Of a stretch of 64,000 nt of DNA, positions 9,062-18,802 are shown piece by piece (within the stretch, counting starts at the first letter, position 1; the number at the start of each line of letters is the position of its first letter). The position numbers and the translations under genes are program-made. Below the pieces are notes generated by a model. It was not told the origin of the DNA. It did no database searches and worked only from the letters and a program-made list of their open reading frames with translations. The stretch is from CAYQOX01 sp964419335 (GTDB lineage: Bacteria > Hinthialibacterota > Hinthialibacteria > Hinthialibacterales > Hinthialibacteraceae), in contig CAYQOX010000006.1 of the NCBI GenBank assembly GCA_964419335.1, positions 65,327-129,326 of the forward strand. Reading direction: 5' to 3'.

Positions 9062-10837
9062 ATGAATAAGAGTAAAAAATCATTTGTACGTCTCGGGGCT
9101 GCCCAGATTAATCCTACAGTAGGAGACTTGGAGGGAAATACCCAGAAGATTATTCAATGGATAGAGAAAGCGCGCGGGCAGGGAGTGCAATTTTTGGTTT
9201 TTCCTGAATTAACCATTTGTGGATATCCTCCCAAGGATTTGTTGTTAAAAACCCAGTTTATTGCAGACCAAATTAAATACCTGAAGAAAATTATTCCACA
9301 GACAAAAGGGATGTTAGTGGTTGTGGGATTGGTGATCCGCGAAGGGGATAGTTATAACGCAGCCGCGGTGATTCATGATGGGAAATTGGTAGGATTTACT
9401 CGGAAAGTAGGATTGCCCAATTACCGGGTTTTTGATGAAAAGCGCTACTTTCATAAAGGGGATTATTTATCGGTGGTGCAAACCGACCTGGGTGGAGTCG
9501 GGATATTGATTTGTGAAGATATGTGGCAGCCGCAAACGGTGGCTAATCTCGCGTCGGCCGGGGTGGATTTGATCTTATGCTTGTCTGCTTCCCCTTTTAG
9601 TGTGGGACGTCCGATTGAGCGGGATATTTTAATCAAAAGCCGTTGTCAGGATTTTTCTGTAGGTATGGTGTTTTGTAATCAAGTGGGGGGACAGGATGAG
9701 TTGATTTTTGATGGCCGAAGTATGATTGTCTCGCCTCGAGCCCAGACCATTGCCCAGGCCAAGGCCTATGAAGAAGATTTGATTGTCGGGGATATACATT
9801 TTGAGGATATTCATCGAGGACGGCTGGCAGTTCCGATTCAGCGGGATGTGCTTCGAGTGGAGGTGCCAGGTAGCGAGCCGGTGAAATTGCATCATTCTGA
9901 AGGGGTGACCGCCCCTGCTCCGTTAGAGCAAAGTCGGATTGATATTACTCGTAACCCTTTTTTGCCGCGTTCGGTAACGAACTGCTATGATCCCATTGAA
10001 GATGCTTATAAGGCTTTGGTGTTGGGGATTTCCGATTATGTCCGTAAAAATGGATTCAAGAATGTAGCCTTGGGACTAAGTGGTGGGATTGATTCGGCTT
10101 TAGCGGGAACCTTGGCAGTGGATGCTCTCGGAGCGGAGCATGTTGTGGGGGTATCTATGCCCAGCCGCTATTCGTCTGAACATAGCCAAAGCGATGCTAG
10201 TTTGTTAGCGAGTAATTTAGAGATCGAATACAAGACCTTTGAAATCGAAGATATTTTTTCTCAATACCTTTCACTTTTTGAAGAGGAATTTAAGGGATTC
10301 GAGCCGGATATTACTGAGGAAAATCTGCAATCCCGTATCCGGGGAAATATCCTCATGGCTTTATCCAACAAGTTTGGTCATTTAGTCTTAGCCACGGGGA
10401 ACAAGTCGGAGATGGCGGTTGGTTATGCAACTCTGTATGGCGATATGTGCGGTGGGCTGGCCGTGATTGCGGATGTCCCCAAGACAATGGTTTTTTCCAT
10501 GGCGCGTTATCGCAACCAGGTGGCGGGGTATCCTTTAATCCCGGAAAATATTATTACGAAACCGCCATCGGCTGAATTACGGCCTGATCAAAAAGATACA
10601 GACTCTTTGCCGGATTATGAAATCCTCGATGGGATTTTGCATGCTTATATTGAGCAGGATTGCAGTATAGAAGAGATTGTGGATTTGGGGTATGATAGTG
10701 AACTCGTACAAAAAACCGTCAATATGGTCGACCGGGCAGAGTACAAGCGCCGACAAGCGGCACTGGTGCTGCGGGTAACTTCAAAAGCCTTTGGCAGTGA
10801 TCGTCGCTTGCCGGTGACGAATAAATACCAATCGTAA
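9062..10837 (+). CDS. nadE: Glutamine-dependent NAD+ synthetase
   Basis: A 591-residue two-domain enzyme that makes NAD+ from deamido-NAD+, ATP and glutamine. The N-terminal nitrilase-type amidase domain (about 1-260) carries the Glu-Lys-Cys triad: Glu in FPELTICGYPPKDLL, Lys in RKVGLPNYRVFDE, Cys in ILICEDMW. The C-terminal synthetase domain has the pyrophosphate loop LGLSGGIDSAL near residue 340, then ATGNKSEMAVGYATLYGD and the C-terminal DYEILDGILH region. Length and motif order fit the NH3-tunnelling bacterial form. It sits in a same-strand run with the gene before it and a small membrane protein 22 bases after it. Confidence 0.96.
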   Translation: MNKSKKSFVRLGAAQINPTVGDLEGNTQKIIQWIEKARGQGVQFLVFPELTICGYPPKDLLLKTQFIADQIKYLKKIIPQTKGMLVVVGLVIREGDSYNAAAVIHDGKLVGFTRKVGLPNYRVFDEKRYFHKGDYLSVVQTDLGGVGILICEDMWQPQTVANLASAGVDLILCLSASPFSVGRPIERDILIKSRCQDFSVGMVFCNQVGGQDELIFDGRSMIVSPRAQTIAQAKAYEEDLIVGDIHFEDIHRGRLAVPIQRDVLRVEVPGSEPVKLHHSEGVTAPAPLEQSRIDITRNPFLPRSVTNCYDPIEDAYKALVLGISDYVRKNGFKNVALGLSGGIDSALAGTLAVDALGAEHVVGVSMPSRYSSEHSQSDASLLASNLEIEYKTFEIEDIFSQYLSLFEEEFKGFEPDITEENLQSRIRGNILMALSNKFGHLVLATGNKSEMAVGYATLYGDMCGGLAVIADVPKTMVFSMARYRNQVAGYPLIPENIITKPPSAELRPDQKDTDSLPDYEILDGILHAYIEQDCSIEEIVDLGYDSELVQKTVNMVDRAEYKRRQAALVLRVTSKAFGSDRRLPVTNKYQS

Positions 10838-10859
10838 AGAAATCTTGAGGGAAAGATTT

Positions 10860-11360
10860 ATGAATTTGTATTTGGTGTTGGCTCAAAGTAAAAGTTTTAT
10901 GGATAAGTATTTGCCCTTGGCTGAATTATTTGATTCCCCCTATTTCTTTTGGCCGGTCATGGGCAGTGCGATTTTATTTTTGCTTTTTTCCTTCATTTTT
11001 TTGTTTTATGTGAAAAGGATGGAAAAGCAGGTGAAGGATTGGGGAGAAGGGAAGAGTATAGATGAAATTGTCGCTCGATTGGATAGCGATGATCCCAAGG
11101 AATCACGCTATGCCTTTGTTTACCTGCGGAATTATGTGAGTGATGTGGATATAGAACGATTAATCGAGATATTAAAGAAACAGCGGAAGAGTGGGAAAAT
11201 CAATCCTCATCTCATTTTTTTGCTGGAGGATTTAAACGTGGTTTCGGCGATCCCGTTGTTGGAAGAAATTGCCCGGGGCAAATCCCATGCGGCTGAATTG
11301 GCGAAACATGCGTTAGATTATATGATTCCTGAAGAAGAATTGGAATCAAAGAAGGCTTAA
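10860..11360 (+). CDS. Small membrane-anchored protein with HEAT-like helical tail
   Basis: Start chosen at the ATG at 10860 because GAGGGA lies about 8 bases upstream; an in-frame TTG at 10845 would overlap that site. The 166-residue product has one strong membrane helix (about residues 34-54, ILFLLFSFIFLFYV). A charged cytoplasmic region of short amphipathic helices follows, resembling a HEAT-like repeat (ARLDSDDPKESRYAFVYLRNY and ALDYMIPEEELES). No family recognised. It lies 22 bases after nadE and is probably co-transcribed with it. Confidence 0.7.
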   Translation: MNLYLVLAQSKSFMDKYLPLAELFDSPYFFWPVMGSAILFLLFSFIFLFYVKRMEKQVKDWGEGKSIDEIVARLDSDDPKESRYAFVYLRNYVSDVDIERLIEILKKQRKSGKINPHLIFLLEDLNVVSAIPLLEEIARGKSHAAELAKHALDYMIPEEELESKKA

Positions 11361-11447
11361 TACCCGTTTGAAAGAATATTCGCAAAACCTACTTCTTGAT
11401 CCCTGAACCCTTGTGCCTGCTTACGCCAAAAAAAGGTTTATCCATCC

Positions 11448-14375
11448 ATGAAAACAGTATATTCGCTGGTTTTGATTTTTTTCTCATTGTCAGGTTTTGT
11501 CTTTTCAGGTTGGAGTGAGATTGTCATTAACGAACTCATGTATCATCCTCTGACCAATGATCATGATGAGGAATATGTCGAACTCTATAACACGGGTTCC
11601 CAGGATGTGAATTTGCATCGATATGCTTTTTCTGAGGGGATTACTTTTACTTTTACAGAACCTTATACCCTGCCTGCCAATGGCTATGTGGTTGTCGCGA
11701 AAAACGCTGAGAAAATCAAGGAAATGTATGGTATCGAGAATGTGGTGGGCAATTTTCTCGGCCGCTTGAGTAATTCAGGAGAAACTTTAATTTTTGAAGA
11801 TCATCTTGGAAGAGTCCTTGATCGAATGAGTTATTTGGATGAAGAACCCTGGCCTGAGTCTCCTGATGGGGATGGACCATCCTTAGAACTCATTGATCCG
11901 AATCAGGGTCGGAATCAACCTCAAAATTGGCGCGCTAGTGCAGAACCTTCTTCTGGTTTTTATTGGGGATCTCCGGGGAGGGCTAATGGGCGAGTTGTGA
12001 GCAATCAACCGCCGAAAATCGTGGATGTGCGTCACTTTCCAGAATCTCCATCTTTTGGGGACGGGGTTTTTCTACGCGCTGAGGTCGTGGATGAGACGGG
12101 GGTGATGGAAGTTTGGGCAGAGTACCAGGCAGTTCGGATATGCTCAAGCGAGGATGACCATCCTATGCCGGTGGAAGAAAATAAATGGCATCGGATCGAT
12201 CTGTTTGACGATGGGAGTCATGGCGACCGGATCCCATTTGATAACACATATGAGAATGAATTGCCTGAGTTCCCGGCGGGGACTTTGATTCGCTATAAAA
12301 TTTATGCGCATGATTTTCTTTCTGAACGTTCGGTCGCTCCTACTCAATATGAATTTCCACGGAAGCATGGGATTTATATTCAAGAACCCCAGCCAGAATC
12401 GCAAGTTCCAAAGTATGTCATTTCGCTGGATAAAAGTGCGTTTGAGGAGTTAGAACGTAATAGCCATTTCTCTGTTGATGAAGAGAATTTTAATAACCGG
12501 GTTCGAGGCACGTTTATTAGTGCAGATGGGATTGTTTATGAAGATGTGCAGATGCGCTTTTTGGGGACCCGTTCAGAGCGGTTGTCGCCGAAGAAAGGCT
12601 GGAAACTTTTTTTCAATAATAATTATGCGTTTAAGGAAAACGATGAGTTAAATCTCGACGCTCTACTCCATGGCAACCATCCTTCACGCCGAGGCGATGC
12701 GGGATTGTATGAAACGATTGCTTGGTATATATATCATCATGCAGGAGTCGCTCCTGTTCGAACAGATGTTATTCAACTGAGCGTAAATGGTGAAAATCAA
12801 GGTGTTTACTTGGAGAGAGAGGATGTAGAAGAAGATTTCTTGGAACGGATCGGCCGTGATTCTGACGCAAATTTGTATTATTCCCAAGGAACACCCTATA
12901 TCCGCGGTGATGAGCGTATTCTTGCTTCCACAGAGGAATATAAGAAGGTTTATGAAAATCAAACCAATAGCAGTGCAGATTACCGTGATTTGATCTTATT
13001 TATTGAAAAGTTGAATACCCTGGAGGGTGAAGATCTCAAGTCCTTTTTTATGAACGAGGTAGACGTTAATCGCTTGGTGTCTTATTTGGCGGCGGGGACG
13101 CTATGTGTGGATGTGGATCACGTATGGCATAACCATTATTTGTATCATCGACTGACGGATGGACGATGGGAGATCTTTCCAGAGCGGTTAGATCGCACCT
13201 TTGAGAATACCCAGGCTGGATTGTATATGGATTTAAGTCCACTAGGGAGTCAGGATGGAGTGTGGCCCTTAGCCCGGCAATTCTTCTCTAATCTTGAATT
13301 CCAGTTGCGTTATGAGCAACGCATTCGTGAATTGCTGAGCCAGGTTTATGAGCCTAGCCGTTTGTATCCTGTGATCGATCGTTTTGTTGAGCGCTACAAG
13401 GAGGCAGCCCGGAAGGATCGTGAACGGTGGAAAAATGTCATGCCGGGATATCGATCGTTACAAGAACAGGCCGATTCTTTAAAACAGTTTATTAAAGAGC
13501 GGCGAGAAAAGCTTATTGCGCAGTTGCCTTGGGATGTAATTGTCACTCAGGTGGAGAATGATCCAGTGACACCGACTTCGGTGGATTCGACTGAGTTCAG
13601 GATTCGCGTTTTATCGGCGGTACCCATCCAGCAGGTGGTCTTAAATACGTATGTTGAGGGGGATAGTGCGATACAGACAACAAAGATGCAGCCGACTGAG
13701 AATGCAGGGGAGTATAAAGCCAGTTTTTCTCCTTTGCAGCCTGATGATGTGGTGCATTATTTTTTCACGATTCACAAACTTCAAAGTACAAACCGTTATC
13801 CCCGATCACCGATGGAAGAGTTTGTGATGCATGTAAAGGATGACGTGGAAGATTTTTATTCCAACGTGGTGATCAACGAAATTATGTATCATAGCCCTGT
13901 GGATGAGAATGAATGGATTGAATTATATAATTCCAATGATTTTGCTTTGGATGTAGGAGGATGGGTCGTAAAAGACAAAGAAGAAACGCATCAGTTTGTT
14001 CTTCCAGAAAATACTACTATTGAAGCGAATGGTTATCTAGTTCTTGCGCACGATACATCGCTGCTTGCTTATTATTACCAACATACTGAGGCTTTGGGGA
14101 ACCTTCCTTTTCATTTTAGCAACAGTGGAGATCAAGTTCGCGTGTTTGACCCCGGGGGAAATTTAGTCGATTTTTTGGAGTTTGATGATTCTTCTCCTTG
14201 GCCGAGTGAAGCCGATGGGGATGGCCCTTCGTTGGAGTTGATTCGGCCTGATTATGATAATTCTTCTCCCTCCTCATGGAAAAGTAGCGAAGGCGATTTT
14301 CTTTGGGGAACGCCTGGGAGGCGAAATAGCGTTTCCCCCGAATCTACGAGAATTAAATCATGGGAATTGTATTAA
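11448..14375 (+). CDS. Secreted CotH-kinase-like protein flanked by two lamin-tail domains
   Basis: A 975-residue exported protein with a signal peptide (VYSLVLIFFSLSGFVFSGWS). A first lamin-tail domain (LTD) covers about residues 25-180, with INELMYHPLTNDHDEEYVELYN and the closing SPDGDGPSLELIDP. A CotH-like region covers about 320-690 (YETIAWYIYHHAGVAPVRTDVI, ENQGVYLEREDVEEDFL, WEIFPERLDRTF at 575-585). A second LTD runs about 800-960 (INEIMYHSPVDENEWIELYN, DGDGPSLELIRP). CotH domains are atypical protein kinases; LTDs in bacteria occur on secreted nucleases and surface proteins. The usual PWDxDxxF metal/phosphate motif reads PERLDRTF here, with the first Asp replaced, so kinase activity is doubtful. 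Neighbours give no pathway. Confidence 0.88.
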   Translation: MKTVYSLVLIFFSLSGFVFSGWSEIVINELMYHPLTNDHDEEYVELYNTGSQDVNLHRYAFSEGITFTFTEPYTLPANGYVVVAKNAEKIKEMYGIENVVGNFLGRLSNSGETLIFEDHLGRVLDRMSYLDEEPWPESPDGDGPSLELIDPNQGRNQPQNWRASAEPSSGFYWGSPGRANGRVVSNQPPKIVDVRHFPESPSFGDGVFLRAEVVDETGVMEVWAEYQAVRICSSEDDHPMPVEENKWHRIDLFDDGSHGDRIPFDNTYENELPEFPAGTLIRYKIYAHDFLSERSVAPTQYEFPRKHGIYIQEPQPESQVPKYVISLDKSAFEELERNSHFSVDEENFNNRVRGTFISADGIVYEDVQMRFLGTRSERLSPKKGWKLFFNNNYAFKENDELNLDALLHGNHPSRRGDAGLYETIAWYIYHHAGVAPVRTDVIQLSVNGENQGVYLEREDVEEDFLERIGRDSDANLYYSQGTPYIRGDERILASTEEYKKVYENQTNSSADYRDLILFIEKLNTLEGEDLKSFFMNEVDVNRLVSYLAAGTLCVDVDHVWHNHYLYHRLTDGRWEIFPERLDRTFENTQAGLYMDLSPLGSQDGVWPLARQFFSNLEFQLRYEQRIRELLSQVYEPSRLYPVIDRFVERYKEAARKDRERWKNVMPGYRSLQEQADSLKQFIKERREKLIAQLPWDVIVTQVENDPVTPTSVDSTEFRIRVLSAVPIQQVVLNTYVEGDSAIQTTKMQPTENAGEYKASFSPLQPDDVVHYFFTIHKLQSTNRYPRSPMEEFVMHVKDDVEDFYSNVVINEIMYHSPVDENEWIELYNSNDFALDVGGWVVKDKEETHQFVLPENTTIEANGYLVLAHDTSLLAYYYQHTEALGNLPFHFSNSGDQVRVFDPGGNLVDFLEFDDSSPWPSEADGDGPSLELIRPDYDNSSPSSWKSSEGDFLWGTPGRRNSVSPESTRIKSWELY

Positions 14376-14577
14376 TATTTGAATATATTGAATTTCGTTC
14401 TAATTGATTAATTGTGAATCGAGGTGAAAAGTGTAAATAAAGCGCTATGAGGTCTGTTGGGGCACTTTATTTTTTTAATCGACGGTCGACAATAATTGTG
14501 GTACGATTAAATAAGAATGCTCATTTTGAAATCAATAGTGTTTGTATTGAATATCCCGCCGGTGGGGAGAACCGATT

Positions 14578-15600
14578 ATGGTTCGCGGAAACAAAGATAA
14601 ACAGAAACTTCCCGGTCGTAAAAAAGCGGCAATTTTGATGATCACCCTGGGGCCTGATATTGCCGCAGACGTTTATCGCTCGCTCACGGATGAGGAGATC
14701 GAGCAAATCACGTTGGAAGTCGCGAACGTCGGTTCGGTGCCGCAGGAATTGACGGCTCAGGTGATCGAAGAGTTTTATCATACGGCCATGGCGAAGCAAT
14801 ACATCGCTCATGGTGGTGTATCGACCGCGCGGGATATATTGGAAAAGGCGTTGGGTCCCGGCAAGGCGATGGAGATCATTGAGCGCTTGCAGGGGATGCT
14901 TCAAGGAACGCCGTTCGACTTCCTTAAAAAAGTCGATCCCAACCATTTGCTTAACTTTATTCAAAGCGAGCACCCCCAGACCGTGGCATTGATTCTTGCT
15001 CATTTGGAGTATGATCAATCGGCCGTGATTATGTCGGCCTTGCCGCCGGAAATGCAAACCGAAGTCGCGCTGCGGATTGCGACGATGGATCAGACCTCGC
15101 CAGAGATTATTTCTGAAGTGGAGCGGGTGTTAGAGCGTAAGATTGCCACAGTGCTCTCGCAGGAATTTTCGGTTGCCGGAGGTATCGAGGCGTTGGCGGA
15201 ATTGCTCAACCGGGTGGATCGTACGACCGAGAAATCTATTTTAGAGACGTTGGAAGAAGAGAATCAGGAACTCGCGGTAGAAATCAAGAAACTTATGTTC
15301 ACCTTTGATGATGTGATTCTGCTTGATGACCGGGCGATCCAGCAGGTGCTGCGTGAAGTGGATATGAAGGAACTGGCGATAGCGCTCAAAGGGGCGAATG
15401 AGGAAGTTAAGACGAAGATCTTCAATAATGTTTCTTCGCGTGCGGCCGATAATATACGAGAAGATATGGAATTTATGGGGCCGGTTCGAGTCAAGCAAGT
15501 AGAAGAAGCGCAGCAGAAAATTGTAGCCATTATTCGCCGCTTGGAAGAACAGGGCGATATTATCATCAACCGCGGTGGTGAAGATCAGATGCTGGCGTAA
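14578..15600 (+). CDS. fliG: Flagellar motor switch protein FliG
   Basis: A 340-residue FliG, the C-ring protein that contacts the stator MotA and sets torque and rotation direction. The N-terminal domain (RKKAAILMITLGPDIAADVYRSL) would bind the MS ring. The middle domain has the conserved EHPQTVALIL near residue 135. The C-terminal torque helix region contains MFTFDDVILLDDRAIQ near residue 240 with its charged residues, and the end has GPVRVKQVEEAQQKIV. Length is typical. GGGGAGA is placed well before the ATG. No other flagellar gene is visible in the window, so it stands alone here and may belong to a dispersed flagellar regulon. It converges on the Fe-S protein gene with a 10-base gap. Confidence 0.95.
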   Translation: MVRGNKDKQKLPGRKKAAILMITLGPDIAADVYRSLTDEEIEQITLEVANVGSVPQELTAQVIEEFYHTAMAKQYIAHGGVSTARDILEKALGPGKAMEIIERLQGMLQGTPFDFLKKVDPNHLLNFIQSEHPQTVALILAHLEYDQSAVIMSALPPEMQTEVALRIATMDQTSPEIISEVERVLERKIATVLSQEFSVAGGIEALAELLNRVDRTTEKSILETLEEENQELAVEIKKLMFTFDDVILLDDRAIQQVLREVDMKELAIALKGANEEVKTKIFNNVSSRAADNIREDMEFMGPVRVKQVEEAQQKIVAIIRRLEEQGDIIINRGGEDQMLA

Positions 15601-15610
15601 TTCAAGGTCT

Positions 15611-16063
15611 TCACGCAACAAATTCAATGTGGTGGAGTTCTTTTTCTCCTTTGGATGAACAGGAACCGCCACAGGAAGAACCACAACTTCCACCGCTTTT
15701 GTTTTGGCATGTCTTTCCATCGCCGATGCTCATGCAGCCTTTTCCATTACTGCCACAACCGCTTTTTCCCCGTCCTTTGTTAGGATTTTCCAGAATCGCA
15801 AATCCAGCCTCGTTTTCAAGTTCGATCCAATCGATTTGTGCGCCCCAGAGATAATTTAAGCTGGTTTGATCAATGCGAAGGATCGTACCTTCGCAGTCAA
15901 TTTCGAAGTCATCGACACCACGGAAATCATCCATACCAATGAAATATTTCAGACCGGCGCAATCACCGCCCATGACGGCCACCCGCATGACGACATTAGA
16001 TCTATTTTGAGTACAAAGTAATTCATTCCATTTTTCTGCTGCTTTTTGGGTTATTTGTACCAT
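15611..16063 (-). CDS. HesB/IscA-type Fe-S assembly protein with Cys/Gly-rich tail
   Basis: The first ~95 residues follow the A-type carrier (IscA/ErpA/HesB) fold. ITQKAAEKWNELL starts it, the first conserved Cys is at position 35 (GGDCAGLKY), and the domain ends with AGFAILENPN. The usual C-terminal CGC pair is not intact; instead there is GCGSNGKGC (Cys103, Cys110). A 40-residue tail carries further cysteines at 119, 127, 131 and 135 in Gly/Ser-rich spacing. Total length is 150, against about 105-120 for ordinary family members. A role in Fe-S cluster delivery follows from the family; the tail might bind extra metal. It converges on fliG, and no isc or suf genes are nearby. Confidence 0.85.
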   Translation of the reverse strand: MVQITQKAAEKWNELLCTQNRSNVVMRVAVMGGDCAGLKYFIGMDDFRGVDDFEIDCEGTILRIDQTSLNYLWGAQIDWIELENEAGFAILENPNKGRGKSGCGSNGKGCMSIGDGKTCQNKSGGSCGSSCGGSCSSKGEKELHHIEFVA

Positions 16064-16149
16064 GATTTTTGAAGGTGATCTTTTTTATTTCATTATTATA
16101 GCTTTTGTTTGACGTTCTTGGAATGCTATTTGTGAAACCCATGTGAACT

Positions 16150-18597
16150 TCATTCTTTCTCTAAACGCAAAGAGTCGACCATGGAAGTGGTTTTCACTTC
16201 GAGAAAGTGGCCTTCGTGCAGGAAGAATGAAGATTCATCTACCCCTTTTTTGTCGATCTTGAAGCCTGCGATCGCTGCATCGGTTTGCACCCAATCCGCA
16301 TTCATTGATTCGTGATCACCGGTAGAGATTAGAAAATACAAGTTTTCTTCTTTGTAGTCCAAATGGATGAGATAGCCGCCTTCAATCTTTTCAAGGCTGC
16401 TTTCGTTGGGGATTTTATTCCAATCCTCTTCACGATAGGGAACAAGAAGAACGACATAGTCCATGGAAGCGGCTTTCTCTTTTGGCGAGGCAATGATGCG
16501 GTATTGATCGTCTCCACCGTGTTCTGGTTCGTCAGGAAAGCCGCTTTCTTTTGTGATTTGTGGTTCTTGGGGAAGTAAAAACTCAGCGCGCAAGTTTGCC
16601 TGATTTTGTTGAGAGACGACCCAAGTCTTGGTAGGCGAGACTTGTAGTTCCGACAAGGCATGCAGTCTCCATTCCCAAGATACGGGTTTCGAAGCAGATA
16701 GTTCATCGAGGATGATAAAGAGGTGATCTCTGTCATTTATTTTTGGATGAAGCACTTTACGAATAAATTGATTGATGCGTTCCGGATAGGCTTGGGAGGC
16801 ATCGGCTTCGACATAATCGTACAACGGGGCCGAGATAAAATCATTGATTTTCCCTTTGGATTTAGGATTGCGAATTACTTGGCCGGTGCCGTTATCGAAA
16901 GTAATCGTATTGGAAGAACGGGAGTGCCATTGCCAGTTCTTGTGATGGGGGGAGCCGTACCAGGGATAATAGCCTGAGGTAATGGCTAGTGCTTCGCCAA
17001 AGGCTTCTACCGTGAAGGCGTTTTGATCGGCATGAGCGTGACTAATGGCGCCGTAGGGATCGCTATGGATCAGGAAATGAATATCGTCATTGGCATGTCC
17101 CAGGGCTGTGTGGATAGAGACTAATCCTACTCCGGGGAAATAGCGGCACGGAGGCAAGTCGCTGGGATTTTTGGCTTGGAGGGCTTCGTCTTTAAGGGTA
17201 ATACCTAAGATGCTGGAACCCGGGCCGGCTCTCATGGCCTCGGCGTACCATCGGATATAGGGATCTTGCAGGAGGGTAGAGAACTGATACATCAACTCGC
17301 CCATGCTTCGGCTAGGACCGCTGTTTTCTCCATCACCGAAGGGGGAAATATTGGCATAGGGTGGATTCGTATAGAGTTTATAGTAAGGCGTATTTTGGAA
17401 GAACGGTTTTTGCATGAGATCGACTTCAGTGATATGGCGTAAGGGGACGACGAAATGCAAGGCAAAGGACATGTAATAGGACCAATAACTCGGTCCCTCA
17501 TGCCAGCCGCCGTCTTCTTTTCCCCAAGCGGGGTAGATGTTCCAAAACAAAGTGACAACATAGTCCAGCCACTCTTGGGCTTCAGGCCATTTATGGGCAA
17601 AGGCTAAACTCACTTCGCCCAGGAAGCCAAGAGTACGTCCTGCGTGGCTTTCGTATGGGTTGGTGTGAAAGCGGCGGCGATTGAGAAGATGATCATAAAA
17701 CTGCTGAGCGCGGATACGCATGACCTCTTCGATTTCGTTGCGTTCTTCTTGGGTGAATAGATTGTAGGTCCAATCGTAGGCGCGAATACCCCGCATCATG
17801 ACCCACATGGCAGGTTCATCATTGTTTCTATATGAAGTGCTTCCTTCTGGATCCCAGGAGAAGAAGTGCTGCAGTCGGCGTTTGGCTTCCATCCCGTATT
17901 TACGCTCTCCACTTAAGAGATAGGCTAGGGCACAATGTTCCATGGCATCCATGGGAGGACGGGTTTCGCGGAAAATTTGTTGATAGTGTTTTCCCCGCTC
18001 GGCACCGGTGCCTTGGACATACGGGGGCTCTTCCACCAAGGTTTGATCGATGTAATCTTCGCAGCGGCGCAAAAGAGATTGGGTTTGCTCTTTTAAATCA
18101 CCCTTTTTGGCACGCTGGCGATAACTTGGGAGTTCATCTTGGGTAATGAATAGGCGTGGATGGTCTTCAGGAATAGAATCGAGCACTTGATCCATCTCGG
18201 GATAGGGAAAGGATTTGGCGGAGGATGGCACATGGAATTCTCGAACTCGGCTATAGGCCACAGCATCTTCAGACTCCTGCACTCCATAACGCCAATACCA
18301 TGTACCCGGTTCCAATGTTTCGCGCAGGGCGTACGTGCTAATGGGAATGGAGCGGATCGTTTTGGTATTGTCATCAAAATCGGGTGAGGAAGAAACTTGA
18401 AGAACATAGGTGAGATCCTTTTTTGGAGGAACCCAAATAAAAGGGGGAGGATTGGTATCAACTGTGGTTCCCTCTTGGGGAGAGTAATCTTTTTGATAAT
18501 CACCGGGGGATTGATCGAGAGAAAGATTTTGGGCTTGGGAAGGTACGTTTAGTGAGATCATGAAAGCGAGGGTGAGCAAAGAGAGTAAGCGAAACAT
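16150..18597 (-). CDS. Secreted heparinase II/III-like polysaccharide lyase with DUF4962 N-terminus
   Basis: The start is placed at the ATG at 18597, because GGAGG sits 6-10 bases upstream; the in-frame GTG at 18612 would be too close. The 815-residue product has a signal peptide (MFRLLSLLTLAFMISLNVPSQAQ). An N-terminal Ig-like region (about 25-140) has VDTNPPPFIWVPP and TWYWRYGV, typical of the DUF4962/heparinase pairing. An alpha/alpha toroid (about 170-480) contains YESHAGRTLGFLGEVSLAF and WHEGPSYWSYYMSFAL. A beta-sandwich heparinase II/III C-terminal domain begins at DPYGAISHAHADQNAFTVEA. The HAHAD segment matches the family's catalytic His region. It probably cleaves uronic-acid-containing polysaccharide after export. 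A dead sulfatase lies just upstream, consistent with sulfated glycan use. Confidence 0.9.
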   Translation of the reverse strand: MFRLLSLLTLAFMISLNVPSQAQNLSLDQSPGDYQKDYSPQEGTTVDTNPPPFIWVPPKKDLTYVLQVSSSPDFDDNTKTIRSIPISTYALRETLEPGTWYWRYGVQESEDAVAYSRVREFHVPSSAKSFPYPEMDQVLDSIPEDHPRLFITQDELPSYRQRAKKGDLKEQTQSLLRRCEDYIDQTLVEEPPYVQGTGAERGKHYQQIFRETRPPMDAMEHCALAYLLSGERKYGMEAKRRLQHFFSWDPEGSTSYRNNDEPAMWVMMRGIRAYDWTYNLFTQEERNEIEEVMRIRAQQFYDHLLNRRRFHTNPYESHAGRTLGFLGEVSLAFAHKWPEAQEWLDYVVTLFWNIYPAWGKEDGGWHEGPSYWSYYMSFALHFVVPLRHITEVDLMQKPFFQNTPYYKLYTNPPYANISPFGDGENSGPSRSMGELMYQFSTLLQDPYIRWYAEAMRAGPGSSILGITLKDEALQAKNPSDLPPCRYFPGVGLVSIHTALGHANDDIHFLIHSDPYGAISHAHADQNAFTVEAFGEALAITSGYYPWYGSPHHKNWQWHSRSSNTITFDNGTGQVIRNPKSKGKINDFISAPLYDYVEADASQAYPERINQFIRKVLHPKINDRDHLFIILDELSASKPVSWEWRLHALSELQVSPTKTWVVSQQNQANLRAEFLLPQEPQITKESGFPDEPEHGGDDQYRIIASPKEKAASMDYVVLLVPYREEDWNKIPNESSLEKIEGGYLIHLDYKEENLYFLISTGDHESMNADWVQTDAAIAGFKIDKKGVDESSFFLHEGHFLEVKTTSMVDSLRLEKE

Positions 18598-18612
18598 TGA
18601 TATCCTCCGCAC

Positions 18613-18802
18613 TTGAGATGATTACGGCCATCACCTAAGACCAGAAAGCAAAACGTCGTTTTCTAACTTTTAAGATATTATTTCATAATTACAACGTTGA
18701 GAAAAGATTTTACGGTCTAATTTGAACAAAAATATAATTATCTCAAAATACTAAGCTTACGAAATACCGAATTCTCAAAATATAATGCGTTCTTGAAGAA
18801 AC
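18613..18802. other. AT-rich spacer upstream of the heparinase-like gene
   Basis: No gene seen. This stretch should contain the promoter for the heparinase-like gene on the minus strand, but I find no clear consensus pair. It runs directly into the decayed sulfatase. Confidence 0.4.
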
